From Ceratopteris richardii (lineage: Eukaryota > Streptophyta > Polypodiopsida > Polypodiales > Pteridaceae): DNA of 64,000 nucleotides. A program made the translations under genes and the position numbers. This document shows positions 34,668 through 45,770 of the stretch, in pieces. The notes below the pieces were generated by a model that saw only the letters and a program-made list of their open reading frames with translations, made no database searches and was not told the origin of the DNA. Every line of letters begins with the position of its first letter. Within the stretch, counting starts at the first letter, position 1. Where the stretch lies: positions 44,019,214 to 44,083,213 of the forward strand of contig CM035437.1 of the NCBI GenBank assembly GCA_020310875.1, in the 5' to 3' direction.

Positions 34668-34765
34668 TCGAGCTTTGAGGACGAGCGTGTGATGGTAAGA
34701 CGTAGATTGGAGACGTTGGCGTTGTAGGTAATTTCTTTACTCTTCTTATTTTTCTCTTTCTTACC

Positions 34766-34800
34766 TCACCACCATCATCACCATCATCATCATCACCATC
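34766..34800 (+). repeat. (CAC/CAT)n microsatellite in gypsy B leader
   Basis: Run of caccatcatcaccatcatcat triplets in the untranslated leader. Confidence 0.85.
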
Positions 34801-35019
34801 TCCCACCTCCATCTCCATCATCGTGAAAATTTTCAGTTTTGATCTTATCACCTTCTCCATTCCATTTCCCTCATTCCACTTGTGAGAGAGAGCGACAGAG
34901 CAATAGTGTGTGCATTGTTTTTGCATGTTTGTTGAGTTTTCGTGCAGGATCCAGCTGTATCATCCCCTCCAGCACGCTGTGCAGGTACGGAAAACTCAGA
35001 AACTGTCTGTGTGTTGCCG

Positions 35020-35600
35020 ACCTCTGTCGATCGCGATCGACAGAAAATTCGACCAATTGATAAAACTAAGTGCACCACTAGGACAAGCACAAAGAGCACA
35101 TTCCAAATCACTAAACAAAATTGAAAAAATCTGTGTTTCTCTGTCAATCGCGACCGACACCATCGATTGCGATCGACAGCCACGATCGACAACATCTGTC
35201 AATCGCGACCGACAGACCCTGTCAATCGCGACCGACAGACCTCACGACCGACTGACTGCCACGTAAGATTCAGTCAATCCCGATTGACACCGTCGATCGT
35301 GACCGACTAAAAATTCACGATTGACACCAAAAGTTGCGTTGTCACGTGTCCATCGCGACGGGCACATCCCCGATTGACTGAAATCATGGCGAAAATCCCA
35401 GAAAAAGTGTCGATCGCGATTGACACCATCGATCGCGATTGACAGGACCCACGATCGACTCTGTCGATTGCGATTGACGTGTCGATCGCGATTGACGTGT
35501 CGATCGCGATTGACGTGTCGATCGCGACCGACAGGCCCCGACGGACACCTCTGTCAATCGCGATTGACAGACCTGTCGATCGCGATTGACAGGCTTTTCG
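35020..35600 (+). repeat. Gypsy B leader: TCGATCGCGATTGACA repeat array
   Basis: Many units of gtcgatcgcgattgaca or gtcaatcgcgaccgacag, in tandem near 35465-35530 and dispersed elsewhere. The core tcgcga is palindromic. It lies in the same leader position as the element A array, with different flanking letters. No coding potential is evident. Confidence 0.88.
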
Positions 35601-36479
35601 GCCAAAATTTTAGGGTTAATTTTTCCAAGTCCTTGGGGAATTTTGGGCATAATTAGAGAGTCATTAATGATTGGTGAGGTCCCTACACATGTGATTTTGA
35701 GAAAAATCCTGTGATCTGTTAGCCTGTTTGAACCCTGTTTTAGCACCAGAACCCTGAACTGGCATAACTTTCTTATACGAAATCCAATTGTTGTGATTCT
35801 TGTCTTGTTGGAAAGCTGGTGGGGAGTACAACCAAAACTTCCACTGGTTACTGTTAAATCAAGATCAGGATTATTAGATAGGTTATTTTGAAGTTGACCA
35901 TACCCCGGGGTAGGAAAACTAAAGGATCCTTGAGATTGTTTTCCATAAAGGCAAAAGGCAAGTTGGTCTGTGAATTACATGCATGAAAGTGAGCTGTCAG
36001 TCATTTGAATTTAAGTCTTGAGCTAATCTTGGGACTGATACAGGTCTATTGAGAGCATCCAAAGCAAGGGCTTGTGCAAGCTTGAGAATCGGATTCTCGA
36101 GCACTAAAGAACAAGGGATCAGCAAGAAAGGTCGGAATATTCTCAACTCCCTTTGTCAATTCCTAGCTTAAGCTAAGAACGACTAGTGATAGGAGTAGGC
36201 CAGGGCGGTGATAGGCATTTATCAAGTTGAAGACCACCTAAATACTCACGTTCAAGCTAACGAAATAATCTTTGTACGGTCGAGAACTTTAAAGGAAAAG
36301 AACTTAACGTGGAACGATCAACTTCAAGTGCGGAAATACACTCAAGTATACCTGACGACGTGATATCAGACAAGAGTATAAACACAATAAGTAACATAAG
36401 AAGGAATCAAGTAATTGGTACTAAAGAACTCAACAACGAGGTTGTACTTGGGCAAAATAGGGATTACTTAAATAGGCAT
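35601..36479 (+). other. Gypsy B distal leader, no gene seen
   Basis: Untranslated sequence between the repeat array and the gag ATG. An open frame joins gag from 36309 without an ATG start, but the conserved start shared with element A is at 36480. Confidence 0.6.
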
Positions 36480-39400
36480 ATGAACCTTAGATCAGGACGG
36501 CATCTAGTAAGGGATAGACAAAGTCTTAGGTCTTCAGAGGCTAGCGTTAATCATACTGCTAGGTCTTGGGCCCAGCAGTTGAGCCACCACTCGAATTACC
36601 CTAGCTTTGAGACTAGTGAATCAGAGATGTCTCAAGGGATGGACAGACCTACAGGAAGTTCAGGTGTGCCATATCTGTATAGGGTGGAAGGCCCCTACAA
36701 GACGCAGCTGGAATACCTTAGGACCAACCGACTAGGTGCTAGCATCTATGAGGACGGCCTAGGAAGATCAGTGGTCCACATTAAAAACCCTGACCAATCC
36801 ATAGGACTAGAGCACCTAGCGGTCAAGTTTGAAAACGGAGCATACCTAGACAAGGAAGGGACAATATATGTAGTCACCAGTCACCCAGATAGGATAGATG
36901 AATTTGGGAACGTGATCTCAGAAGCGGAATTAGGTGACCTGGAGCAAGGAAACATGGGTGTAGAACCTAGAACCCCCCGAGGCAAATCTGTTCTCACTAG
37001 GATTATCACACCAGAGTGGATTCCCCAAGACAATAAGAGCATAGATCTACTCCTGAACCAAGAGACTGACAAATCCTTTTGGAGGTATAAATCCGATAGG
37101 CCAAATGATGTAGGGTCAATCCTGATCTATGAGTTCAAAGATCCTGATAGCCCAGGCAGAGTGACCTACTTAGATCACGCTTCAGAGAGGACCTTTGTGG
37201 TTACAGAACATGACAGGCATGCTTATACTTGGAAGGGTGAATTCGTTTTCCCCCAACCACGATCGAACGTGTCCTATGGTCACCCTGGAGCTGGAACATC
37301 CCAAGCTCATGGAACTCAAAGAGACAGAAGTAGAGATAGGCCAGAAGTAAGCTTTGCCAACCCAGGGGGCAGAGAAAGAACGAGAACGGAAACAAACAAA
37401 GTGGAACCTGAGGTACTTAGAGCTCCCAGGAATCAAAGAAATGCGGATGAGTTCCCTCTACCACGCCCTAGAGAGCACACAAGGACCTTGAGACCGACTC
37501 AGCTAGTTAAGTCCATGAAGAACTACTTCGATGGCACTGGAGATCCATATGATCATGTGGTTGAGTTCAGGCAAGTCTTGAGAGATGAACAAGTGGAGGA
37601 TCTATTCACGCAGTACAATGCCTTTGGTCTAACCCTTAGGAACAATGCCCTGACATGGTTTCAGCCACTAAACGAGAGGCAGTTCAGGTGCATAGAACAA
37701 CTTCTAGAGGCATTCATTATCAAATTCTCTAAAAGTGGCATAAGACATAACACTTCCTCGCTGATTCACAGCTTCAAGCAAACCCCTCAAGAGACCGTGA
37801 GACTTGCAGGAAGAAGATTCAGGCAATACTTAGAGAGATGCCCAGTCCCTGAGTTACCCACGCCAGCTAAGCAAGTGGCTTTATTCCTCGATGGATTGTT
37901 GAGTACAAAATTGAGGTCCTATGTGTACTTGAAAGACCCTAGGACTATAGAAGAGTGTGTACGCATGTGCATCGACATTGAGGATAACCTAGGGGAGGAG
38001 TTAGAGCTTTCCAAGATATACAAAGATTCAGATAGTGCCTCTAGCCTCTCTTCCACGCAATCCACATCAATTGAGGAACTCGCTGAGAAAGTGGCACAAA
38101 AACTAGGTGTCTCTAGCAAACAGATCCCAAGATTTGCCCCTGTGAAAAGATGCTATACTTGTGGGGGCGACCATATGGCGAATGTATGTCCCATTATGGC
38201 TCAACCCTAGATAAATCCTAGTAGCCAGTACTGCACCATAGAACGAAGATACACAAATCACACCGCACAAGACTGCCCATACAACAAGCAAGCAGTTAGG
38301 CAAACCTACCCTCAGCCATACCCTCAACAAGGTAGATACCAGAGTCCATACCCACCACAACAGTATACTAGGCCTCAGCAAAATTACCAACCACAATATC
38401 AGGCCGAACTGAGACCCCAGCCAGTGCTAGCACAACAACCACCTGCTCCTACTAATGTGATCCCAGTTAAATATGCAGGTGCAGAAGAGAACCTGAATAG
38501 AGCTATAGTCCCTGTAACACCATTGCTTTCTCAAAGTGACCCGAGTGACAATAGCTTTGATTCGACGCATATTGACAGCCCCCAGGCCTACTACATGCAG
38601 TCTCTTGAACATGGTGAGTCCTATTACAGTGAGGAACCAAATGAACCTAGTTGGGAGTCAGATTACACAAACGTCATGTATGCAAACCCCAACCCTAGAC
38701 CTCAACTTAGGCAAGTAAGACCCCCATTCCCTAGAGGACCATGCTACAGATGTCAGGGAGATCATCTCATTCGTGATTGTCCCTTGCCTCCACCTACACA
38801 ACCCCAATCAGTGACGATCCAGGGCTATTGCCAGGAGTGTGGAAAGGAGCATCTCTTACGAGATTGTCCAAAGAATCCCAGCAATATGCCAAAAATCACT
38901 CCCATTAACGTTATTGGGTTGGTGGTAGACTCCACAAGAAGTGTCACTTCCACTGCACCGATACAAGTGGTCACTAGAGCCCAAGCTTTGCAGCAGAACC
39001 AAAGTGTAGGCCAGGAAAAGAGCCTAGATGTTAGTGAAACAAAGAGCATGACAAAGAAAAGGACTAGAGCTTGGAGAGATAGTCGTGAAAGAATGAAAAG
39101 GCAATGGGCAGAAAAGATGAGTGAACTCGAGGAAAGCCTCAGAGAAACAAAGGCCAGGATAACTGAACTCACATCTCAAACTCCCTCTCACACTACCCCA
39201 CCCCCACCATTCCCAACTCCATCCGACCCGCCACCTTCCAACCCGCCTCACCTAATCCCACCACCCCCTAGAGTAGGATCAGTCCTAGCAGATCCCACTC
39301 CCGAGGACCTAAACATGATGCTCAAAGCATATCAGGCCAGAATCCAAGAAGGGCCAAACGTAACTGATCATGAAAAGTGCTACCCTAGAGTAGAATTAGA

Positions 39401-39689
39401 GCTTGAACGAACTAAAATTTGTGCTAAGATGGTGGATTTGGCTCAAACCATGTTTGAAGCCAGCCGCCTCTTTAACATATCTAGCTCAGCCAAGACGCAG
39501 CTGCACTTTGAAGGACTGTTAGAAAGAATAGAGAGGCTGATTGCACAATCAGAAAAGGAACCTGCCTCTCAACACAAGGACAAGGCTAGTGAAAGAGTAA
39601 GCCTTCCTGCCCAGGAAGCCTATGTGCCTAACTCTACGGAGCCAGACACATCATCTTCTATGAATCGGTTCACACCGGAATTCCTATGA
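36480..39689 (+). pseudogene. Gypsy B gag (capsid, three short-spaced zinc knuckles)
   Basis: Start ATG 36480 (MNLRSGRHLVR) is conserved with element A. Capsid-like region near 37500-37980 (KSMKNYFDGTGDPYDH, RRFRQYLERCP). Knuckles CYTCGGDHMANVC (about 38155), CYRCQGDHLIRDC and CQECGKEHLLRDC (about 38740-38865) all have CX2CX3HX4C spacing. A Pro-rich and coiled-coil tail follows. In-frame stops lie at 38208 (TAG) and 39687 (TGA), with TAA at 39696. The frame is shared with pol, so gag-pol is one fused reading frame. Gag forms the particle and packages RNA. Confidence 0.92.
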
Positions 39690-39746
39690 GAGATATAAGA
39701 AGACAAATGGGCTAAAGAAAGTGAAGTCCCTCCTCCCATTGAACTT

Positions 39747-42506
39747 GTGGATGATGCACACGACCAATTCCCACAAGACATCCCATCCATTTATGAGGAG
39801 CAGGAGAGCACCCAATCTCAGGAAAGGTTAGACTTTGAGTCTAATTCCTTGCAAGAGTTACCACATTTCACAGGCCCATGGGAAACCAAGTCTACTTGCC
39901 TGACGGCACCCACAGTCATGATAAGAAACGAAGATTCAATCATACCTAGGAACACGGAGGTAGTGAAAAACACTAAAGTACAGTGCAACCTCACCTTAGA
40001 AGAGCTACTCAAAGTAAGGCTAGAGCTATGGAAACATGTAGCCAAACAAGTACCAGAGATAGCAAAACCTCGTTCCCAGGTAGGATCCCAGAGAACAGTG
40101 CCAGAAATACCATTGGACAAGATAGGAGACATGAGTGAGAGCGAAGAGGGAAACACATATCTTCCTATCACCCATCAAGGATACACCACCAAGGCCATTT
40201 TAGACTCAGGCGCAGGAGTTGCAATTGCTACCACTTCCCTATGGAAGCATTGGGGCAAGCCAGCACTCACGCCCACGAGGATGAAATTGCAAATGGCCGA
40301 TGGTCACATAGAGAGACCCTTAGGGCTGTTAGAAGGAATAACTCTCACCACATGTGGCGTTGAGTTTGAGCACACGTTTGCTATCTGTGATTTTAGCAAG
40401 AATCATGCCTATGAGATGATTTTGGGAAGACCATTTATGCGACAGTTGCAAGTGGTCCAGGATTGGGGAACCAACTCCTTGTACCTACAACACTTAGGTG
40501 TTACGACCAAAGTAAATCTCAAAGATTACTCTCATAGAGATGTCCCTCCTATCCAATGGAATCCCATCCATAGAGCCAAAGATGATACAGAGTCGGTGCA
40601 CTCCATAGGATCAGGATCCTCATGGATGCATGAAGACACTCACTTATGGATGTGCAAAGTGGTAGTGGAAGAGGAGAAGAGAGAAAAATCCAGAGAAATA
40701 GGTGCAAACGAAACACATAGATCCATTATAGACCCAGCCTATGCACCTGTAGTCTTTCTTGACGAGGAATTTGAACCCCACGGCTGGGTAGAAATCCTAG
40801 CAACAATGGATGTAGCCATCAATGAAGAACAATGGACACCTCACTGTGATGAAGATGGCTATGACATTTCAGTCTTCTCCATAGAGCCAATCATGGGAGA
40901 TGAAGTTTTAGAAGAATGCGAACCTAACCCTGATGCATTTGAGGACGCAAGTAACTCCAATCTAGAGTCAATCAACCCACCTTTTGCATCAGATGAAGAA
41001 TACTTCTATGAAGTAGAATTTCAACCCCAGAGGCATGGAGAGTTTACAAATGATGTAAGACTAGCCACACATGTGACCCCGAAGGAAGAAGGAAAGAAAA
41101 GAAAGAAGAGAGAAGTCACACCAGAAGAGGAAGAATCTTTGTTTGAGGTCCCGAAAAATTTTAAGAAGTATGAGATAGATGATAGGAGAGTCATGATCAG
41201 AATGCCTAAACGAGAGGCGCAATCAGGGGAGGCCTATGATAACAAAGAAACCACCAAGAAAATAGTGGTAGCCGTGGAAGAAGGAGAAGAGAGATGCACG
41301 TACATAGGCCATGACCTGACGGAAGACGATGAGCAAGAATTAATTGCCTTGCTAAGAGAATACAGAGATGTATTCGCATGGAGTTACAAGGACCTGAAAG
41401 GTGTAGACCCTGACATATGCTCACACACTATCCCCATGACCTCAGATGCCAAACCTTCTAAGCAAAAGCCATACACATATAATGATAATTATGCGGCCAA
41501 GATCAAGGAAGAGATAGATAGACTGGTTGAAGCTGGATTCATCTATGAAATTGATCATACTGAGTGGGTATCCCCCATCATAGTGGTGCCCAAGAAAAAT
41601 GGAAAGCTGCGTGTATGCATTAACTTGAAGAAGGTTAATGCAGCCACAATTCGAGATAACTATCCGCTTCCTATTACTGAGCATCTCTTAGAAAGAGTAG
41701 CAGGCAAGGAAGTGTAGAGCTTCCTTGATGGATTTTCGGGCTACAATCAAGTAGCCATAGCTCCAGAAGATCAGCATAAGACGGCTTTTGCCATTGAATG
41801 GGGCATTTTTGCCTTTAGAGTAATGCCATTTGGGCTTACCAATGCACCAGCTACCTTCCAGAGGCTGATATGCCATGTATTTAAAGAGTTCCTGAGGAAG
41901 AACTTAGAAGTCTATGTTGATGATCTTTGTGCTCATTCCAACATTAGACAAACCCATATTCCTGAACTCAGACAAATCTTTGACAAATGTAGAGAATATC
42001 AAGTCTGCCTGAACCCAGAAAAGTGCATTTTTATGGTCAGGCAAGGCAAGATTCTAGGACACATAGTGTCAAAGAATGGCATATCCACTGATGAAGAGAA
42101 AGTGAGAGCCATAGCCAAGTTACCTAGGCCAAAGAATGTCAAGGAAGTACAAGCTTTCATGGGGCATTGTGGTTATTACCGACGGTTTATACACATGTAT
42201 GCCATCATAGCAAAGCCTCTGTATGGACTTTTGACTAACTTTGAGTGGGCGGATGAATGTGAGAATTCCTTCAATGAGCTTAAACGGCGATTATGTTCAG
42301 CACCAATCTTGACCACACCAGATTGGAATAAGCCTTTCCATGTTCATGTTGATGCATCTAATTATGCTATCGGGTGTGTACTCGCGCAGCCCACGAGTGA
42401 AGGTAATATGGATCTTCCCATTGCCTATGCTAGTAGACAATTGAATGCAGCTGAACGAAATTATACCACTACGGAGAGAGAAGGACGACATGGTATATGC
42501 AGTTAA
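39747..42506 (+). pseudogene. Gypsy B retropepsin 1, RT and RNase H start
   Basis: Same frame as gag. AILDSGAGVAIAT marks protease 1 near 40190-40220, with MILGRPFMRQL near 40415. The RT fingers/palm read WVSPIIVVPKKNGKLRVC. A TAG at 41715 follows EV, and past it come LDGFSGYNQ, FGLTNAPATFQ and the intact catalytic YVDD at 41913-41924. RNase H begins VHVDASNYAIGCVLAQP. A frame change occurs near 42480, so the last residues of this segment are out of frame. Polyprotein processing and cDNA synthesis are the family roles. Confidence 0.93.
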
Positions 42507-43020
42507 AAAGTTTAGACATTATTTGCTTGCAAATAAGTTTAAATTTTTTACTGACCATCAGGCACTGCTATATCTCGTAAACAAGCCATGCAATACAAGA
42601 AGATTAGTAAGATGGTTTCTCTTACTAATGGAATACGACTTCGAGGTTGTGGTGAGGAAAGGGAAGACCCACTTAAGAGCAGACCATCTCTCTAGGCTCA
42701 CATCGGGAGAAGCCCCACAAGGAGTGTCAGATGACCTTCCTGATGCTTACTTGTTTAATTTGGAAGTGGTGCCACAGTGGGCTAAGCCATTGGTGCCAGT
42801 ATTGACATACGGGCCTAACCACCCAATAATAAACACACAGGATAGAAAGGTAGTAAAAGCCCAAAAGTATCACATCATGGCAGGTAGTATGTACAAGCAC
42901 ACAGATCAAGGGATCTTGGCTTGTTGTGTGGAAGAGGATGAGTACGCTAAATGGTTGCAATTAGCACATGTGGGTGCATTAGAGGACGAAAACATTCCCT
43001 CCAGACATGACTCTGGCTAG
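42465..43020 (+). pseudogene. Gypsy B RNase H remainder, deletion at integrase N-terminus
   Basis: Frame +1 relative to the previous block: MVYAVKKFRHYLLANKFKFFTDHQALLYL and RADHLSRLTSGEAPQG. It continues as in element A to LQLAHVGAL, then jumps to the RTKTFPPDMTL region in another frame. About 75 codons present in A, containing the first His/Cys module, are missing at about 42982-42985. The terminal residues of this ORF are therefore read out of frame. Confidence 0.82.
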
Positions 43021-45559
43021 GAAAAGGAGTTTAGAACAAGAAGCCCTGGATTACTCACTCATTGGTGATAATCTATACAAGCGTGGTAAAGATGGTTACC
43101 TAAGACTGTGTGTTCATGAGAGTGACTACCTCAAGATATTAGAGACTGCTCACCAAGGTGTAGCAGGAGGACACTTCGGTCCAGATAGGGTGATCAAGGC
43201 AATTCTATTTGCAGGATTTTGGTGGCCCACCCTTCACATGGATGCACATACCTATGTGAAACGGTGTGATGTTTGTCAGAGAACTCAGTATCCTATACGC
43301 AAAGATGAGATGCCACTGAAACCTATGATGGGTGGACGTGCATTCTCTAAGTGGGGAATAGACTTCGTAGGTCCTATTAATGCCCCAGCTAAAGGTTCCC
43401 ATGCAGAATATATCATTGTTGCCACGGACTATCTAACCAAGTGGGTAGAGGTAAAAGCCACAACAAAGAACGATGCTCAAACAACAGCCAAGTTCTTATT
43501 CGAGAATGTGTTCACCAGATACGGGTTACCTATAGAGCTAGTCAGTGACAGAGGCACTCACTTCTTGAATGAAGTTATTGAAAATCTGCTCCAAGAGTTC
43601 TTGGTAGTACATAAGAAGTCTGCCCCTTATCACCCTCAAGCTAATGGCCAGGCTGAGAGCACCAATAAGATCCTATGCAATGTACTGACAAAATTAGTGA
43701 ACAATAAACGCTCTGATTGGGACAAACAGCTACACCACGCTGTTTGGGCATACCGAGTCGCCTACAAAACGGTACTCCAAGCCACCCCCTTTCAGATGGT
43801 ATTTGGCCAAAATGCAGTGCTACCGTTGGATTTCTTAATACCTACATTGAAAGTGGCACACGAGCATGAATGGACGGGTCATGAACTCTCTTCTAGACTT
43901 TTTTACCTTGAACGATTAAGAGAAACAAGACTGAGAGTGGATGCAAGGATATATGCTGCTAAGAAACGACAGAAGGCATACTTTGATGCCCACGTTAAGG
44001 ATAAAGGTTTGAAGGCACGCGACCTAGTACTAGTATACACGTTGAAACAACATGCAAGGAAACTAGAGAAGAGAGGCTATGGACCCATGATCATTAATAG
44101 GATCTCAACAAGTGGAGCAGTGCAACTAGCCACATTAGAAGGCGATATTCTCCCAAGCTACATAAGCGGATGCCGAGTCAAGTTATATCAGGAACCTCTG
44201 ACGGAAGAGATGCTAAGTCGACTCAATACTGCTAAGAAACGCAAAGAAGAAGAAAAGCGAATTCGAGAAGAAGCTCAAGCAGAAGCTTTAGAGCGCATAC
44301 GGAGAATGAAATTAAGAAGACAAGGCAGAGAGCAACCTAGGCCAGATGCATATGCAGATCAAGGATATCACGTGGCTATGTGTGAAGTTTCATATATCAG
44401 CTCCCATAGGATAATTGATCGACGTCCTTTTATAACCTTAGATATAGGACAAGGAAAGGGTGCAAGGACTGTAAGAGCCTTGATTGACTCAGGTGCAGCC
44501 ACTAGTGCTGTTAAATTGTCTTACTGTCAAGAGTTGAAATTAACTGTCAATCCTATAGAAGCATATCTCATAGGATTGGGAGGTGTGGAAACCCCATGCA
44601 TGGGCGAGGTGGAACTTCCCCTCTATATTCAAGACGAAGCAATGACAATCAAATTACTAGTGTGTCAAGATGAGGACCTCACTGAGCCTCTTGTCTTGGG
44701 TCAAGACTGGATCTATGATCATGTAGTCAACCTAAACCTAAGAAGTGGACTTCTTCAAGTATGGGTAAATCATAGTCGAATTACAGTTGAATTGGAAAAT
44801 GAGGCACTCAAGGAACTAGGTAAGGCACGAACTCCTGGTCCTTCCAGGGGCGCACATGAAGTTGACAATGCTATTCTTGTCCAAAACTGTGTGATGCAGA
44901 AAGAGGATTGTCTCAACAACGGAGTCAAGGATAAGACGGCACTCTCTTCTGTTCCAAAGGCCAGAGGGATGCAACAACCAAAGGCAGATCAAATACAGAA
45001 AAAGCAGAACACTACCTATACTGGAGGCCAAAAAAAGGAGCAAAGCAGATTGTTTCAGCCGTTGAAACAAGTATGGATGCGGAAAGGCGAACACCCTGCT
45101 GCGACTAGGCCAACCCCACGGCCAAAACCTCTTATTAGTAGTCAACAACACGACACTAATAAGAAGTCTTTCATAAATTCTCCTACGAAAGTAAAGTCTA
45201 TTTGGATACCCAAGAAGTCAATGAAGGCCAGCCCACAATCACGACAAATCTCGGTGCCTAAGGCTTGCTTGCGGGCTCAAATAGCTACACCGAGGCCACG
45301 CCCGGTACAACGTGTTTCACTCACTCGAACATCTGATGTCCAATCTTACACATCACGCACGGACACATATTCTTCCATGCGCACAAATAGAATCACTCGT
45401 AAATGGGCCCCGAAAAAGCCTCATTTCCAAGCCGATACTCCTAACAAACTCTTCAGAGTCTCCACAAAGTCAAGATCAAAACCCATCCATTGCAATTGGC
45501 AACCTAAAACTTGTAATAAACCCCTAGACCCCAGTTGTAAATCCATGCCCATCTACTAA
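43007..45559 (+). CDS. Gypsy B integrase, PR2 and C-terminal tail (open)
   Basis: 850 uninterrupted codons. The segment has an H2C2 module (HQGVAGGHF ... CDVCQRTQ), then rve catalytic residues in GIDFVGP, VSDRGTHF and GQAES, and then the C-terminal domain (RDLVLVYTLKQHARKLEK). After a Lys/Glu-rich helix comes PR2: ALIDSGAATSAVK near 44475-44515, EAYLIGLGGVETPCMGEVEL, and LVLGQDWIYDH near 44692. A basic Gln/Pro-rich tail ends at TAA 45557-45559. The first Met is not a biological start because this is the 3' part of pol. PR2 keeps the catalytic Asp-Ser-Gly. Confidence 0.92.
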   Translation: MTLARKRSLEQEALDYSLIGDNLYKRGKDGYLRLCVHESDYLKILETAHQGVAGGHFGPDRVIKAILFAGFWWPTLHMDAHTYVKRCDVCQRTQYPIRKDEMPLKPMMGGRAFSKWGIDFVGPINAPAKGSHAEYIIVATDYLTKWVEVKATTKNDAQTTAKFLFENVFTRYGLPIELVSDRGTHFLNEVIENLLQEFLVVHKKSAPYHPQANGQAESTNKILCNVLTKLVNNKRSDWDKQLHHAVWAYRVAYKTVLQATPFQMVFGQNAVLPLDFLIPTLKVAHEHEWTGHELSSRLFYLERLRETRLRVDARIYAAKKRQKAYFDAHVKDKGLKARDLVLVYTLKQHARKLEKRGYGPMIINRISTSGAVQLATLEGDILPSYISGCRVKLYQEPLTEEMLSRLNTAKKRKEEEKRIREEAQAEALERIRRMKLRRQGREQPRPDAYADQGYHVAMCEVSYISSHRIIDRRPFITLDIGQGKGARTVRALIDSGAATSAVKLSYCQELKLTVNPIEAYLIGLGGVETPCMGEVELPLYIQDEAMTIKLLVCQDEDLTEPLVLGQDWIYDHVVNLNLRSGLLQVWVNHSRITVELENEALKELGKARTPGPSRGAHEVDNAILVQNCVMQKEDCLNNGVKDKTALSSVPKARGMQQPKADQIQKKQNTTYTGGQKKEQSRLFQPLKQVWMRKGEHPAATRPTPRPKPLISSQQHDTNKKSFINSPTKVKSIWIPKKSMKASPQSRQISVPKACLRAQIATPRPRPVQRVSLTRTSDVQSYTSRTDTYSSMRTNRITRKWAPKKPHFQADTPNKLFRVSTKSRSKPIHCNWQPKTCNKPLDPSCKSMPIY
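44470..44765 (+). other. Second retropepsin-like domain (PR2) downstream of integrase
   Basis: About 95 residues with the hallmarks of a single-domain retropepsin: a beta strand then LIDSGAATSAV, a mid segment ending in LGGVETPCMG, then KLLVCQDEDLTEPLVLGQDWIYDH, where LVLG is the second hydrophobic-hydrophobic-Gly element. Protease 1 of the same polyprotein lies 4.2 kb upstream, before RT. C (53273-53782) has the same domain with Asp-Ser-Gly, and A has it with Asn-Ser-Gly. Confidence 0.8.
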
Positions 45560-45732
45560 CTACATCACTCTCTCACTACATCATTCCACTTAGCTTCTAG
45601 GTCTACCCAATTCCTAACTACACGCACAAGCACCGAGCACTTAATAGCCTACTAATCTCTCCCGAACCTCATGTTAATGTTGTAATGGGGACAAAAACGG
45701 TTCTATCTTGTCCTTTACAATGTTAACACCTG

Positions 45733-45749
45733 TTTCTATATTCTCACAG
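45733..45749 (+). promoter_or_regulatory. Possible 3' splice acceptor before ORF3
   Basis: Pyrimidine-rich tttctatattctcacag ends 21 bases before the ORF3 ATG at 45771. It could allow a spliced subgenomic mRNA, as for env-like genes. Inference from sequence form only. Confidence 0.35.
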
Positions 45750-45770
45750 AGTCAGGAGGCAAGAAGTAAC

